Assembly (NCBI GenBank): GCA_910578335.1
Contig: CAJTPU010000010.1
Span: forward strand, 57,092 to 121,091
Source of the DNA: an uncultured Lachnospiraceae bacterium
GTDB lineage: Bacteria > Bacillota > Clostridia > Lachnospirales > Lachnospiraceae
Direction: 5' to 3'
DNA: 64,000 bases
Part shown: one piece after another, positions 32,980 through 41,972 of the stretch
How positions within the stretch are numbered: position 1 is the stretch's first letter
How the letters are laid out: every line of letters begins with the position of its first letter
Made by a program: the position numbers and the translations under genes
The notes under the pieces: model-generated
What the model was told of the DNA's origin: nothing
Databases searched by the model: none
Seen by the model: the letters and a program-made list of their open reading frames with translations, nothing else

Positions 32980-33480
32980 ATGAATAAAAATGCATTCAGA
33001 AATCTTTCTTATGGCGTTTATGTTATCAGTACATGGGATAAGGGGAGGGCGACGGGCTGCACGGCAAACAGTGTGATGCAGATTACGTCCGAGCCTGCTA
33101 CCGTTGCCGTCAGCATCAACCACGACAACTATACCAACGCCTGCATACAGGATACCGGAAAATTTGCCGTATCCGTGCTGGGTGAGCATTCGGAGCCTTC
33201 CCTGATTGGCACCTTTGGTTTCCGCAGCGGCAGGGACTGCGACAAATTTGAGGGCGTGGCACATGAGGTAAAGAGTTATCTGCCGGTGCTGTCGGATGCC
33301 TGCGCTTATATTGTCTGTGAGGTGATTGACAAGATGGAAACCGAGACGCACACCGTCTTTTTGGGAAAGGTGCTTGACTGTGATACCGTAAAGCAGGACA
33401 CCGCCATGACATATGCGTATTATCACAATGTTATCAAGGGCAAAAGCCCCAAGGCGGCGCCTACCTATCTGCCGGATTAG
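32980..33480 (+). CDS. Flavin reductase-like FMN-binding protein
   Basis: 166 residues of the split-barrel flavin reductase/flavoredoxin family: FRNLSYGVYVISTWDKGRAT, the CTANSVMQITSEPATVAVSI block and the HSEPSLIGTFGF segment. It should bind FMN and shuttle electrons in redox metabolism. GGAGG lies before the ATG at 32980. Its last eight codons lie inside the 286-bp direct repeat that bounds the restriction island, and its stop overlaps the end of the convergent gene fragment. Confidence 0.88.
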   Translation: MNKNAFRNLSYGVYVISTWDKGRATGCTANSVMQITSEPATVAVSINHDNYTNACIQDTGKFAVSVLGEHSEPSLIGTFGFRSGRDCDKFEGVAHEVKSYLPVLSDACAYIVCEVIDKMETETHTVFLGKVLDCDTVKQDTAMTYAYYHNVIKGKSPKAAPTYLPD

Positions 33481-33742
33481 GATTGCTCCATTCCTCCAGC
33501 CCCAAATCGCTTAATTTGGCTTCGATACAGACATATTCATCACCGAATGTAGTGACGATAAGTCCGAGACTGTCGTCGGTGAGGTAAAAGTCTGTATCGA
33601 AGTCTTCTAATGTAGAATTTTGATAGTTCTCTCTTATCGTCTCCATCCATTCCTTTTCCATCTTGGTCATCCCTTCCTCGTCAAGATAACGCGCAAGGTC
33701 CCCCCAATTTATGTGGAAGGCGCCGCTGTCAAGAAGCTGCGC
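33457..33742. repeat. Left 286-bp direct repeat of restriction island
   Basis: Nearly identical to 41687-41972, with about six mismatches and constant offset 8230. It covers the last 24 bases of the flavin reductase gene and the 3' end of a lipoprotein gene whose full copy is at the right repeat. Confidence 0.95.
33461..33742 (-). pseudogene. 3' fragment of lipoprotein gene (duplicate of 41691-43082)
   Basis: The last ~94 codons of the lipoprotein gene, frame intact, ending EEWSNPNPADR exactly as the full gene does. It has lost promoter, signal peptide and most of the body where the island begins. A by-product of the island insertion; unlikely to be expressed. Confidence 0.9.
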
Positions 33743-33793
33743 AGGGGGTATATGCTCTATTTAGATGGTTTATGCAATTTGAGATGAAATCAA

Positions 33794-33822
33794 ATGACAA
33801 TTTGGATATTTTGTAGTAAAAT
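33794..33822 (+). promoter_or_regulatory. Promoter of hsdM operon
   Basis: ATGACA (33794-33799), 17-bp spacer, TAAAAT (33817-33822), 33 bases before the hsdM start. Confidence 0.5.
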
Positions 33823-33854
33823 TAATTTGGAAAATTTATCAAGGGGGTTGTCCG

Positions 33855-35417
33855 ATGATTGACAACAAAAAGGAACAAGAGAGAGAAGAACTTCACCGTA
33901 CCATATGGAATATGGCGAATGACCTTAGAGGTAGCGTAGACGGTTGGGATTTCAAACAGTATGTGTTAGGTATGTTGTTTTACAGATATATTTCTGAAAA
34001 TTTTGTCAGATATGTAAATGCAGGAGAAATTGAGGCAGGGAATGCCGATTTTGATTATGCTAATCTTTCTGACAGAGATGCAGAGCCTGCAAGAGAAGAA
34101 TTGGTTGATACAAAGGGTTATTTTATCTTGCCGAGCGAACTGTTCTGTAATGTGAGGGAAAAGGCGCCACAGGACGAGAACTTGAACGAAACGCTTGAAA
34201 AGGTGTTCCGAAATATAGAAAGTTCCGCACAAGGACATGACAGTGAGGATGACTTAAAAGGTTTGTTTGATGACCTTGATGTAAACAGTAACAAGCTTGG
34301 TGGAACAGTAGAAAAGAGAAATGCGAAACTGGTAAAACTCCTGAATGGCGTTGCCGAAATGAAATTGGGCGATTATCAGAACAATACCATTGACGCATTT
34401 GGTGATGCGTATGAATATTTAATGGGTATGTATGCGTCTAATGCCGGAAAGAGTGGTGGGGAGTATTATACGCCACAGGAAGTATCTGAACTTCTGACAA
34501 GAATTACAGTACTTGGAAAGAAAAATGTAAATAAGGTGTACGATCCGGCATGTGGCAGTGGATCACTGCTTCTTAAATTTGCAAAGGTTTTGGGAAAAGA
34601 GAATGTCCGGCAGGGCTTTTTCGGACAGGAAATCAATATTACTACATATAATCTCTGCAGAATTAATATGTTCTTGCATGATATTGGCTATGAGAAATTT
34701 AACATTGGACACGGAGATACATTGATTGAACCGTTGCATTGGGACGATGAGCCTTTTGAGGCAATTGTGTCTAATCCACCGTATTCGATTAAGTGGGAGG
34801 GAGACGATAATCCTATTCTTATCAGCGATGAAAGATTTTCTCCTGCAGGTGTGCTTGCACCGAAGTCGAAGGCTGACCTTGCGTTTATTATGCACTCATT
34901 ATCGTGGCTTGCGACAAATGGAGTGGCTGCAATCGTATGTTTTCCAGGGGTAACGTACCGTGGTGGTGCAGAAAAGAAGATTCGAAAATATTTGATTGAT
35001 AACAACTATGTGGAGTGCGTTATTCAGTTGCCGGGTAATCTATTTTTTGGGACAAGTATCGCAACTTGCATTATGGTTTTGAAAAAGAGCAAATCCGAAA
35101 ATAGTACATTGTTTATTGACGCATCGAAAGAATGTGTTAAAGTTACGAATAACAACAAGCTCACAAGTGAAAATATAGAGAATATTCTTGCTGCTTATGA
35201 GGAGAGAGTAGATAAAGAGTATTATGCAGCGGTGGTTGCAAATGACAGGATTGCGGAAAATGATTACAATCTTTCAGTTTCCTCTTATGTGGAGCAAGCA
35301 GATACGAGAGAAAAAATAGATATTAAGGTGTTGAACGCAGAGATTGAACAGATTGTAGCGAGAGAGCAGGTGCTTCGAGACGAAATTGCTAAAATTATCG
35401 CAGAAATTGAGGAATAG
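33855..35417 (+). CDS. hsdM: Type I restriction-modification methyltransferase subunit
   Basis: 520 residues. N-terminal HsdM helical domain (SVDGWDFKQYVLGMLFYRYI), SAM-binding motif I DPACGSGS at 230-237 and the N6-adenine catalytic motif NPPY at 307-310. With HsdS it methylates adenines in the target site and guides cutting by HsdR. Closest in style to the EcoR124 (type IC) group. AAGGGGG precedes the ATG. The RES-like gene begins three bases after its stop, so all four genes form one operon. Confidence 0.96.
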   Translation: MIDNKKEQEREELHRTIWNMANDLRGSVDGWDFKQYVLGMLFYRYISENFVRYVNAGEIEAGNADFDYANLSDRDAEPAREELVDTKGYFILPSELFCNVREKAPQDENLNETLEKVFRNIESSAQGHDSEDDLKGLFDDLDVNSNKLGGTVEKRNAKLVKLLNGVAEMKLGDYQNNTIDAFGDAYEYLMGMYASNAGKSGGEYYTPQEVSELLTRITVLGKKNVNKVYDPACGSGSLLLKFAKVLGKENVRQGFFGQEINITTYNLCRINMFLHDIGYEKFNIGHGDTLIEPLHWDDEPFEAIVSNPPYSIKWEGDDNPILISDERFSPAGVLAPKSKADLAFIMHSLSWLATNGVAAIVCFPGVTYRGGAEKKIRKYLIDNNYVECVIQLPGNLFFGTSIATCIMVLKKSKSENSTLFIDASKECVKVTNNNKLTSENIENILAAYEERVDKEYYAAVVANDRIAENDYNLSVSSYVEQADTREKIDIKVLNAEIEQIVAREQVLRDEIAKIIAEIEE

Positions 35418-35420
35418 GTT

Positions 35421-36242
35421 TTGGATAGAGAAAAGGAAAATAGATTACTTCAATGTAAATCGCTAAATGAATTTTCAACCATGTTTTTTGGATATGGAAT
35501 AAATGAGCAATTGAGTATCTTTGATGAAGCTATGACTATAAAAGCAGGGACGTCTTTGTATAGAGCGCGAAAAGACGATGGAAGAACCAATTTTTATGAT
35601 TCTAAGCAATGGACTATGCCTCCGACCGAATGTGTAAAGCAAGGGCGTTTAAATGAAAAGAATAAACCGATTTTATATGTAGCTTCTGATGAGTATCTAT
35701 GCGGACGAGAAATAGGACTCAATGATGGAGATAAGTATTACTTAGCGAGATACAAATGTGAGAAAGATATTTCTGTAGGTACATTATTTTGTAGGCATAG
35801 CATGGTAAATACAATTTTTCATCGAATTGTTATGGCTGTGAAAATGGAGAATCTGACGGAAAATGAAAGGACTATTTTACGGAAATATCATATTGGGGAA
35901 CATAAAATAGGTGTGCAAGAAATATTGAATGATTATTTATCTGTTTTTTATATTGACCGATTGATTAAAAATCTTTATGATGTTACGAATAAAATAGGGC
36001 ACTTGATACTTCGTAATAATGAGAATGGAATTCGCTATTCTTCAGCTTTTGAACCAATAGAACTGTCTGGAGGGAACGCAATATTAACTTTGGGCGGAGA
36101 AGATCATGGTAATTATGCATTAACTGAACAAGGAATTAAAAATATTAGAATTGAGTCTGTAGAGGAAAGAATATATAAGCGGGAGCACGATTTGTCATTA
36201 ATGATAGAGGTGTTTGCACAGGAGATGATGAAAAATGGGTAA
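35421..36242 (+). CDS. RES-domain-like protein inside the hsd operon
   Basis: 273 residues, TTG start with GAGG upstream. SLYRARKDDG followed by QGRLNEKNKPILYVASDEYL and then GREIG matches the RES-domain pattern (Y-R-x-R, then G-R-x-N-x-x-G-x-x-x-x-Y-x-[AS]-S and a downstream Glu). RES proteins are NAD+-degrading toxins of Xre-RES systems. Here no Xre antitoxin is adjacent; the gene lies between hsdM and hsdS and overlaps hsdS by eight bases. The C-terminal ~150 residues are not recognised. An abortive back-up to restriction is possible (inference). Confidence 0.6.
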   Translation: MDREKENRLLQCKSLNEFSTMFFGYGINEQLSIFDEAMTIKAGTSLYRARKDDGRTNFYDSKQWTMPPTECVKQGRLNEKNKPILYVASDEYLCGREIGLNDGDKYYLARYKCEKDISVGTLFCRHSMVNTIFHRIVMAVKMENLTENERTILRKYHIGEHKIGVQEILNDYLSVFYIDRLIKNLYDVTNKIGHLILRNNENGIRYSSAFEPIELSGGNAILTLGGEDHGNYALTEQGIKNIRIESVEERIYKREHDLSLMIEVFAQEMMKNG

Positions 36243-37380
36243 GCTAGACGAATTAATAAAGGAACTTTGCCCGAATGGGGTGGAATATATTAAAGTTGAT
36301 TCGCTTTGTGAAACGCAGACTCCTATAATCAAAATTAAGTCAAAGGCTTATCTTAAAGAAGGAGTATATCCTGTTATTGATCAAGGGCAAGAGTTTATAG
36401 GAGGCTACACAAATGAAGAAGGAGTATTCCCAGAGGACGAATACGTTATATTTGGGGATCATACTTGTGTTGTAAAATATATCAATTTTTCTTTTGCTCA
36501 GGGAGCAGATGGTGTGAAAGTATTGAAAGCTGATACTCAAAGAATTCTTTCTAAGTATTTTTATTATTGTATGTCTAATATTAATCTAGATGCGTCTTAT
36601 GCTAGACATTGGTCTAAAATGAGAATACAGAAAATTCCAGTACCTCCGTTGGAGGTACAACGTGAAATAGTTCGTATTTTGGACTCTTTCACATTGCTTA
36701 CAGCCGAACTTACAGCCGAACTTACAGCTCGAAAAAAGCAATACAACTATTATAGAGATATGTTACTTACTTTTAATGAAGTAGAGCACTTACGGAAAGT
36801 TAAGCTCAGCGAAGTTTGCGAAGTATACGATGGAACACACCAAACACCCAGGTATGTAAGTGGCGGCGTACCATTTGTTAGCGTTGAAAATATTGATGAT
36901 ATTTATGGTACTACAAAATATATTTCTTACGAAGATTATGATAAGTACAAGGTAAAGCCGAAAATGGGTGATGTATTTATGACTCGAATAACGGCAGGAG
37001 TGATAGGGAAATGTGCGGTTGTTACGAATAGTGATAACTTGGCTTACTATGTGTCTCTTGCATTGTTACGCCCAAATCAACAAGTTTTGGATAGTTTTTA
37101 TCTTAAATATTATTTGGAAAGTAGTCTTGGTAAAAGAGAACTTAGTAAAAGAATTTTATGGGACGCAACACCCACTAAGATAAATAAAGAGGATATAGGC
37201 AAAATTATTATTACAATTCCAACGTTAGATGTTCAAAAAAGAATTGTAAATGTGTTGAATAATTTTGATGCTATTTGTTCAGATCTGAATATTGGACTTC
37301 CGGCAGAGATAAAGGCAAAGCAGAAACAATACGAGTATTACCGAGAGAAATTATTGAATTTTAAGGAGTTGAGTATATGA
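36235..37380 (+). CDS. hsdS: Type I restriction-modification specificity subunit
   Basis: 381 residues with two target-recognition domains, each followed by a conserved helix (IPVPPLEVQREIVRILDSF and ITIPTLDVQKRIVNVLNNF). The helices set the spacing between the two half-sites. The first helix ends in the repeat LTAELTAELTAR, like the TAEL repeats of EcoR124I. The two recognition domains differ, so the DNA target is asymmetric. Overlaps hsdR by ATGA. Confidence 0.95.
   Translation: MGKLDELIKELCPNGVEYIKVDSLCETQTPIIKIKSKAYLKEGVYPVIDQGQEFIGGYTNEEGVFPEDEYVIFGDHTCVVKYINFSFAQGADGVKVLKADTQRILSKYFYYCMSNINLDASYARHWSKMRIQKIPVPPLEVQREIVRILDSFTLLTAELTAELTARKKQYNYYRDMLLTFNEVEHLRKVKLSEVCEVYDGTHQTPRYVSGGVPFVSVENIDDIYGTTKYISYEDYDKYKVKPKMGDVFMTRITAGVIGKCAVVTNSDNLAYYVSLALLRPNQQVLDSFYLKYYLESSLGKRELSKRILWDATPTKINKEDIGKIIITIPTLDVQKRIVNVLNNFDAICSDLNIGLPAEIKAKQKQYEYYREKLLNFKELSI
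36697..36732 (+). repeat. 12-bp TAEL-type tandem repeat in hsdS
   Basis: CTTACAGCCGAA twice (36697-36708, 36709-36720), then a degenerate third unit CTTACAGCTCGA. It encodes LTAE-LTAE-LTAR. In EcoR124 systems the copy number of such a repeat sets the length of the non-specific spacer in the target. Confidence 0.85.
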
Positions 37381-40300
37381 GTACATTCAATATGGTTGCA
37401 TCCATGAATGAAAGTACGGTAGTTGCAGAGTATACGCCGGAGAGCAGGTGTTCCGACAGTTATCAGAGTGAGGCGGAGCTTGAAAAAGAGTTTATCCGTA
37501 TGTTGACGGAACAGGGTTATGAATATCTGCAAATCCATTCAGAGGCAGAGCTGATAGAAAATCTTAAACATAAGTTAGAGCAGTTGAATGGCTATGATTT
37601 CACGAATGACGAGTGGGAGAGATTTTTCCGGGAACATATTGCAAATGCTAATGAGGGTATTGTAGAAAAGACACGCATCATTCAAGAGGACTATACAAAG
37701 GTTTTAAAGCGTGATGATGGAAGCACAAAGAATATCAAACTGATTGACAAGGGAAACATACATAACAACCGATTGCAGGTGATTAATCAGTATGAAGTGC
37801 AGGGAAAGGTTGGAAATGCTGCGAAAGATGATCCTAATCCTGCGAATTATGATAACCGCTATGATGTGACTGTTCTCGTTAATGGACTGCCGCTTGTTCA
37901 TGTGGAATTAAAAAGGCGTGGAGTGGATATAAGAGAGGCTTTTAATCAAATTAACCGTTATCAGCGTGACAGTTTTTGGAGTGGATGCGGTCTGTACGAG
38001 TATGTGCAGATATTTATTATATCAAATGGAACCCATACAAAATATTATTCTAACACAACAAGAGATACATATATAGAGGATCAGAAAAAAGATAGGAAAA
38101 GCGTAAACAAAACAAGTAATAGTTTTAAATTTACTTCATATTGGGCAGATGCCAATAACAAGATAATACCTGACCTTGTAGATTTCACCAAGACATTTTT
38201 ATCAAAGCATACTATTCTCAATATTTTAACGAAATATTGCGTGTTCGATTCAGAGAATAAGTTGCTTGTTATGCGCCCGTATCAGATAGCAGCTACGGAA
38301 AAGATATTAAACCGCATAGAGATAGCCACAAATTATAAAAAACTGGGAACACTTGATGCAGGAGGATATATCTGGCACACAACTGGAAGTGGAAAGACAC
38401 TGACTTCCTTTAAAACAGCGCAGCTCGCAAGCCAGCTTGATTTTGTCGACAAGGTGCTGTTTGTAGTTGACAGGAAAGACCTTGATTATCAGACAATGAA
38501 AGAATATGACCGTTTTCAGAAGGGCGCCGCGAATAGCAACACCTCTACTGCAATTTTGCAGAGACAGTTGGAAAACAAAGACAAGAACGGTAATTATCAC
38601 GAGTACAAGATAATTATAACCACTATTCAAAAATTAGACGGATTTATCCGCAAAAATAAAGGACACGAAGTATTTGATAAGCATATTGTCCTGATATTTG
38701 ATGAATGCCACAGGTCGCAGTTCGGGGATATGCACACGGCGATTGTCAAGAACTTTAAGAGGTATCATATCTTTGGGTTTACGGGGACACCGATATTTTC
38801 AGATAATGCAGGAAGTGGTAAACACGCCGATTTGCGCACTACGCCACAGGCTTTCGGAGAAAAGCTGCACACTTATACGATTGTTGATGCTATCAATGAC
38901 GGAAATGTACTTCCATTTCGCATTGATTATATAAAAACGATTAAAGACAGCGATAAAGCAAAGGATAAGCAGGTATCGGCAATAGATACAGAAAAGGCGC
39001 TCCTAAATCATTCACGTATTAGTGAAATCGTATCCTATATATTAGGACATTTTGACCAAAAGACAAAGCGTAACCGGGGAGACAGTTTTACATTTTCTAT
39101 TTTGACAAATGTGGAAGAAGTAGCCACAGCAAAGAACAGAAAGGAGATAGAGGAAAAGAAGAATAAAATTCGTATAAAAGGTTTTAACTCCATATTTGCG
39201 GTAAGTTCAATAGAGGCGGCAAAGCTATATTATACAGAATTTAAGCGCCAAATGGAGAATTTGCCAGAGGCGAAAAGGCTTAGAATTGCCACGATATTCA
39301 GTTATGGTGTCAACGAGGCGGAGAATGATGATTTTGTTGTTGACGAAAATTCCGAGAATACAGACGGATTGGACCAAAACTCACGGGATTTCTTGGAAAG
39401 CGCTATTGACGACTATAATAGGCTGTTTTCTACTGCTTATGATACCTCAAGTGATAAGTTCCAAAACTATTATAAAGATATATCGCTTAGAATGAAAAAC
39501 CGAGAAATCGACATTTTAATTGTTGTAAATATGTTCCTTACCGGATTTGATGCGACAACGTTGAATACTCTTTGGGTGGATAAGAATTTGAAGTACCACG
39601 GACTTCTACAAGCGTTCTCCCGTACCAACCGCATTCTCAATTCTGTAAAGACATTTGGAAATATAGTTTGTTTCCGAAACTTGGAGCAGGAGACAAATGA
39701 TGCGATTGCACTTTTTGGAAATAAAGAAGCGGGCGGTATTGTCCTGCTGAAAAATTATGCAAGTTATTATAATGGATATGATGAAAACGGAAAACACTTT
39801 GAGGGATATACAGAACTGATTGACAAGCTGCAGACGTTGTTTCCGCTTGGACATTTTTCAGAACTGGGGGAGCAGGACAAGAAGAAATTTATATCTTTGT
39901 ATGGCGCAATTTTGAAAATGAGGAATATCTTGTCTGCTTTTGATGATTTTGCCGGGCAAGAGATACTTTCACCACGGGATTTTCAGGATTATCAGAGTGA
40001 GTATATAAATCTTTATCATGAGTTCAAGCCGAAAAAAGGGGAAAAAGAAAATATCAATGATGATATTGTATTTGAAATCGAGCTTGTAAAGCAGGTCGAA
40101 GTCAATATTGACTATATTTTAATGCTTGTGAAGAAGTATCAGAAAGACGGGAAAAAGGATAAAGAGATTGTAGTTACGATTGAAAAGGCGGTCAATTCAA
40201 GCCTGAACCTACGGAGTAAAATAGCGCTTATCAGAGAATTTCTGTCGAAGGTGAATGCTGATACCGAAGTTGACGGGGAGTGGATGAAATATGTTGATGA

Positions 40301-40553
40301 GCAACGGGAAAGTGACCTTGTCGCAATTATAAAAGATGAAAAACTAAAAGATAAAGAAACACATATTTTTATCGAAAATTCTTTCCGTGACGGAGTATTA
40401 AAAACTACGGGTACAGACGTTGATGCGATAATGCCTGCGGTATCAAGATTTGGCGGTGGTGGGGCAGGGAACCGCACAGAAACGAAGAAAAGAGTTATTG
40501 ATAGGTTGCTTGCGTATTTTGAAAAGTATTTAGATTTAGTTGGAGCAAAATAG
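37377..40553 (+). CDS. hsdR: Type I restriction endonuclease subunit
   Basis: 1058 residues. A PD-(D/E)xK nuclease motif lies near the N-terminus (NRYDVTVLVNGLPLVHVELK, then QINRYQ), followed by an SF2 translocase: Walker A HTTGSGKTLTS, motif II DECHRSQ and motif VI-like QAFSRTNRI. It pumps DNA and cuts unmethylated targets as part of R2M2S. Sequence style is EcoR124/type IC. Length and motifs are complete; appears functional. Confidence 0.96.
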   Translation: MSTFNMVASMNESTVVAEYTPESRCSDSYQSEAELEKEFIRMLTEQGYEYLQIHSEAELIENLKHKLEQLNGYDFTNDEWERFFREHIANANEGIVEKTRIIQEDYTKVLKRDDGSTKNIKLIDKGNIHNNRLQVINQYEVQGKVGNAAKDDPNPANYDNRYDVTVLVNGLPLVHVELKRRGVDIREAFNQINRYQRDSFWSGCGLYEYVQIFIISNGTHTKYYSNTTRDTYIEDQKKDRKSVNKTSNSFKFTSYWADANNKIIPDLVDFTKTFLSKHTILNILTKYCVFDSENKLLVMRPYQIAATEKILNRIEIATNYKKLGTLDAGGYIWHTTGSGKTLTSFKTAQLASQLDFVDKVLFVVDRKDLDYQTMKEYDRFQKGAANSNTSTAILQRQLENKDKNGNYHEYKIIITTIQKLDGFIRKNKGHEVFDKHIVLIFDECHRSQFGDMHTAIVKNFKRYHIFGFTGTPIFSDNAGSGKHADLRTTPQAFGEKLHTYTIVDAINDGNVLPFRIDYIKTIKDSDKAKDKQVSAIDTEKALLNHSRISEIVSYILGHFDQKTKRNRGDSFTFSILTNVEEVATAKNRKEIEEKKNKIRIKGFNSIFAVSSIEAAKLYYTEFKRQMENLPEAKRLRIATIFSYGVNEAENDDFVVDENSENTDGLDQNSRDFLESAIDDYNRLFSTAYDTSSDKFQNYYKDISLRMKNREIDILIVVNMFLTGFDATTLNTLWVDKNLKYHGLLQAFSRTNRILNSVKTFGNIVCFRNLEQETNDAIALFGNKEAGGIVLLKNYASYYNGYDENGKHFEGYTELIDKLQTLFPLGHFSELGEQDKKKFISLYGAILKMRNILSAFDDFAGQEILSPRDFQDYQSEYINLYHEFKPKKGEKENINDDIVFEIELVKQVEVNIDYILMLVKKYQKDGKKDKEIVVTIEKAVNSSLNLRSKIALIREFLSKVNADTEVDGEWMKYVDEQRESDLVAIIKDEKLKDKETHIFIENSFRDGVLKTTGTDVDAIMPAVSRFGGGGAGNRTETKKRVIDRLLAYFEKYLDLVGAK

Positions 40554-40576
40554 TATTATTTATATTTTGTAAAAAG

Positions 40577-40599
40577 TTGTGACAGTGTCACAATTTTTT
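40577..40599 (+). promoter_or_regulatory. 17-bp palindrome, possible operator or terminator
   Basis: TTGTGACAGTGTCACAA followed by TTTTTT, between hsdR and the DUF1016 gene. The stem plus T-run could end the hsd transcript. The same palindrome with one central change occurs inside the next gene at 40915-40931. Confidence 0.6.
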
Positions 40600-40613
40600 G
40601 GAAGGCGGTATTA

Positions 40614-41660
40614 GTGAAAAGCGAAATGATGTTATCAGATACTTTTGACGATGTATATCAGGAAATAGATACTTTAATAAAACAGAAAAAAGAAGATGTT
40701 AAACGGGTAGTTAATGATGCTATGGTTTCTCTATATTGGGGAATTGGGAAAAGATTAGCTGAAGAAATAACAGGTGCCAACAAGCCGGAATATGGGAAAC
40801 GAGTGGTTCTTGAAATTAGCAAAAGGCTATCTGTTGATTATGGTTCAGGATTTGATAAGCCGTCTATTTCCCGGATGATAAACTTCTATCAAGAATTTCC
40901 TGATTATGAAAAAGTTGTGACATTGTCACAACAATTAACGTGGTCGCACTTTCTTGTATTATTGCCAATTAAAGATGAGCTGCAAAGAGATTTTTATGCT
41001 GCAATGTGCAAAAATGAAAATTGGTCAGTCCGTACATTGCGTGAACGTAAAAAATCCATGCTTTATGAACGCACAGCAATATCAAAAAAACCGGATGAAA
41101 CCATAAGAAATGAGATTGTGGAGTTGAACGAAGAAAAGAGAATGTCGGTGGATATGTTTTATCGTGACCCGTATATGTTAGACTTTCTTGGATTGAAAGA
41201 TACTTACAGTGAAAAAGACTTGGAAAACGCCATTCTTGCTCAATTGGAAAAATTTATATTAGAAATGGGGTCGGACTTTGCGTTTTTAGCACGTCAAAAG
41301 CATTTTATACTTGATGGTAAAGACTATTTTATGGATTTACTTTTCTTTCATCGGACATTGCGGCGTTTGGTGTTGATAGAATTGAAATTAGGAGAATTTG
41401 AGCCGCAGGATAAAGGACAAGTTGAATTGTACCTTCACTGGCTTGAAAAATATGAGAGGGCAGAAGGCGAGGAGAAACCAATAGCCTTGATATTGTGTGC
41501 AGAAAAATCGCAGGAAACGATAGAACTTATGGAACTTGATAACGGAAGCATACATGTAGCGCAGTATTTGACCAAGATGCCACCTAAAGAAGTATTGGAG
41601 AAAAAGTTGATGTTGGCTATTGCGAATGCGAAGAAACAGTTGGAACAGAGAGAAGAATAG
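40614..41660 (+). CDS. DUF1016 (YhcG) PD-(D/E)xK nuclease-domain protein
   Basis: 348 residues, GTG start behind GGAAGGCGG. N-terminal DUF1016 helical part (MVSLYWGIGKRLAEEITG; LSQQLTWSHFLVLL) and a C-terminal nuclease fold: ARQKHFILDGKDYFMDLLFF then RRLVLIELKLGEF, giving the D...ExK-type residues. Such proteins are frequent companions of type I restriction genes and mobile elements; the exact role is not established. A paralogue lies at 60473-61498. Confidence 0.88.
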   Translation: MKSEMMLSDTFDDVYQEIDTLIKQKKEDVKRVVNDAMVSLYWGIGKRLAEEITGANKPEYGKRVVLEISKRLSVDYGSGFDKPSISRMINFYQEFPDYEKVVTLSQQLTWSHFLVLLPIKDELQRDFYAAMCKNENWSVRTLRERKKSMLYERTAISKKPDETIRNEIVELNEEKRMSVDMFYRDPYMLDFLGLKDTYSEKDLENAILAQLEKFILEMGSDFAFLARQKHFILDGKDYFMDLLFFHRTLRRLVLIELKLGEFEPQDKGQVELYLHWLEKYERAEGEEKPIALILCAEKSQETIELMELDNGSIHVAQYLTKMPPKEVLEKKLMLAIANAKKQLEQREE

Positions 41661-41686
41661 TTATGTAACAAGAATTTGGCATGATA

Positions 41687-41972
41687 GCGCCTACCTATCT
41701 GCCGGATTAGGATTGCTCCATTCCTCCAGCCCCAAATCGCTTAATTTGGCTTCGATACAGACATATTCATCACCGAATGTAGTGACGATAAGCCCGAGAC
41801 TGTCATCGGTGAGGTAAAAGTCTGTATCGAAGTCTTCTAATGTAGAATTTTGATAGTTCTCTCTTATCGTCTCCATCCATTCCTTTTCTGTCCTGGTCAT
41901 CCCTTCCTCGTCAAGATAACGCGCAAGGTCCCCCCAATTTATGTGGAAGGCGCCGCTGTCAAGAAGCTGTGC
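41687..41972. repeat. Right 286-bp direct repeat of restriction island
   Basis: Copy of 33457-33742. Outside it on the left is island DNA (end of the DUF1016 gene); to the right the lipoprotein gene continues uninterrupted. The first 24 bases are a remnant of the flavin reductase 3' end. Confidence 0.95.

Larger units (their letters stand above)
33457..41972. mobile_element. Type I restriction-modification genomic island
   Basis: About 8 kb of A+T-rich accessory DNA between two 286-bp direct repeats. Content: hsdM, a RES-like gene, hsdS, hsdR and a DUF1016 nuclease. No transposase or integrase is seen, so entry was probably by recombination between flanks or by an element that has since been lost. 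Confidence 0.8.

Noticed and set aside
33457..41972. Composite transposon
   Set aside because: The flanking repeats are duplicated local genes, without insertion-sequence ends or a transposase.
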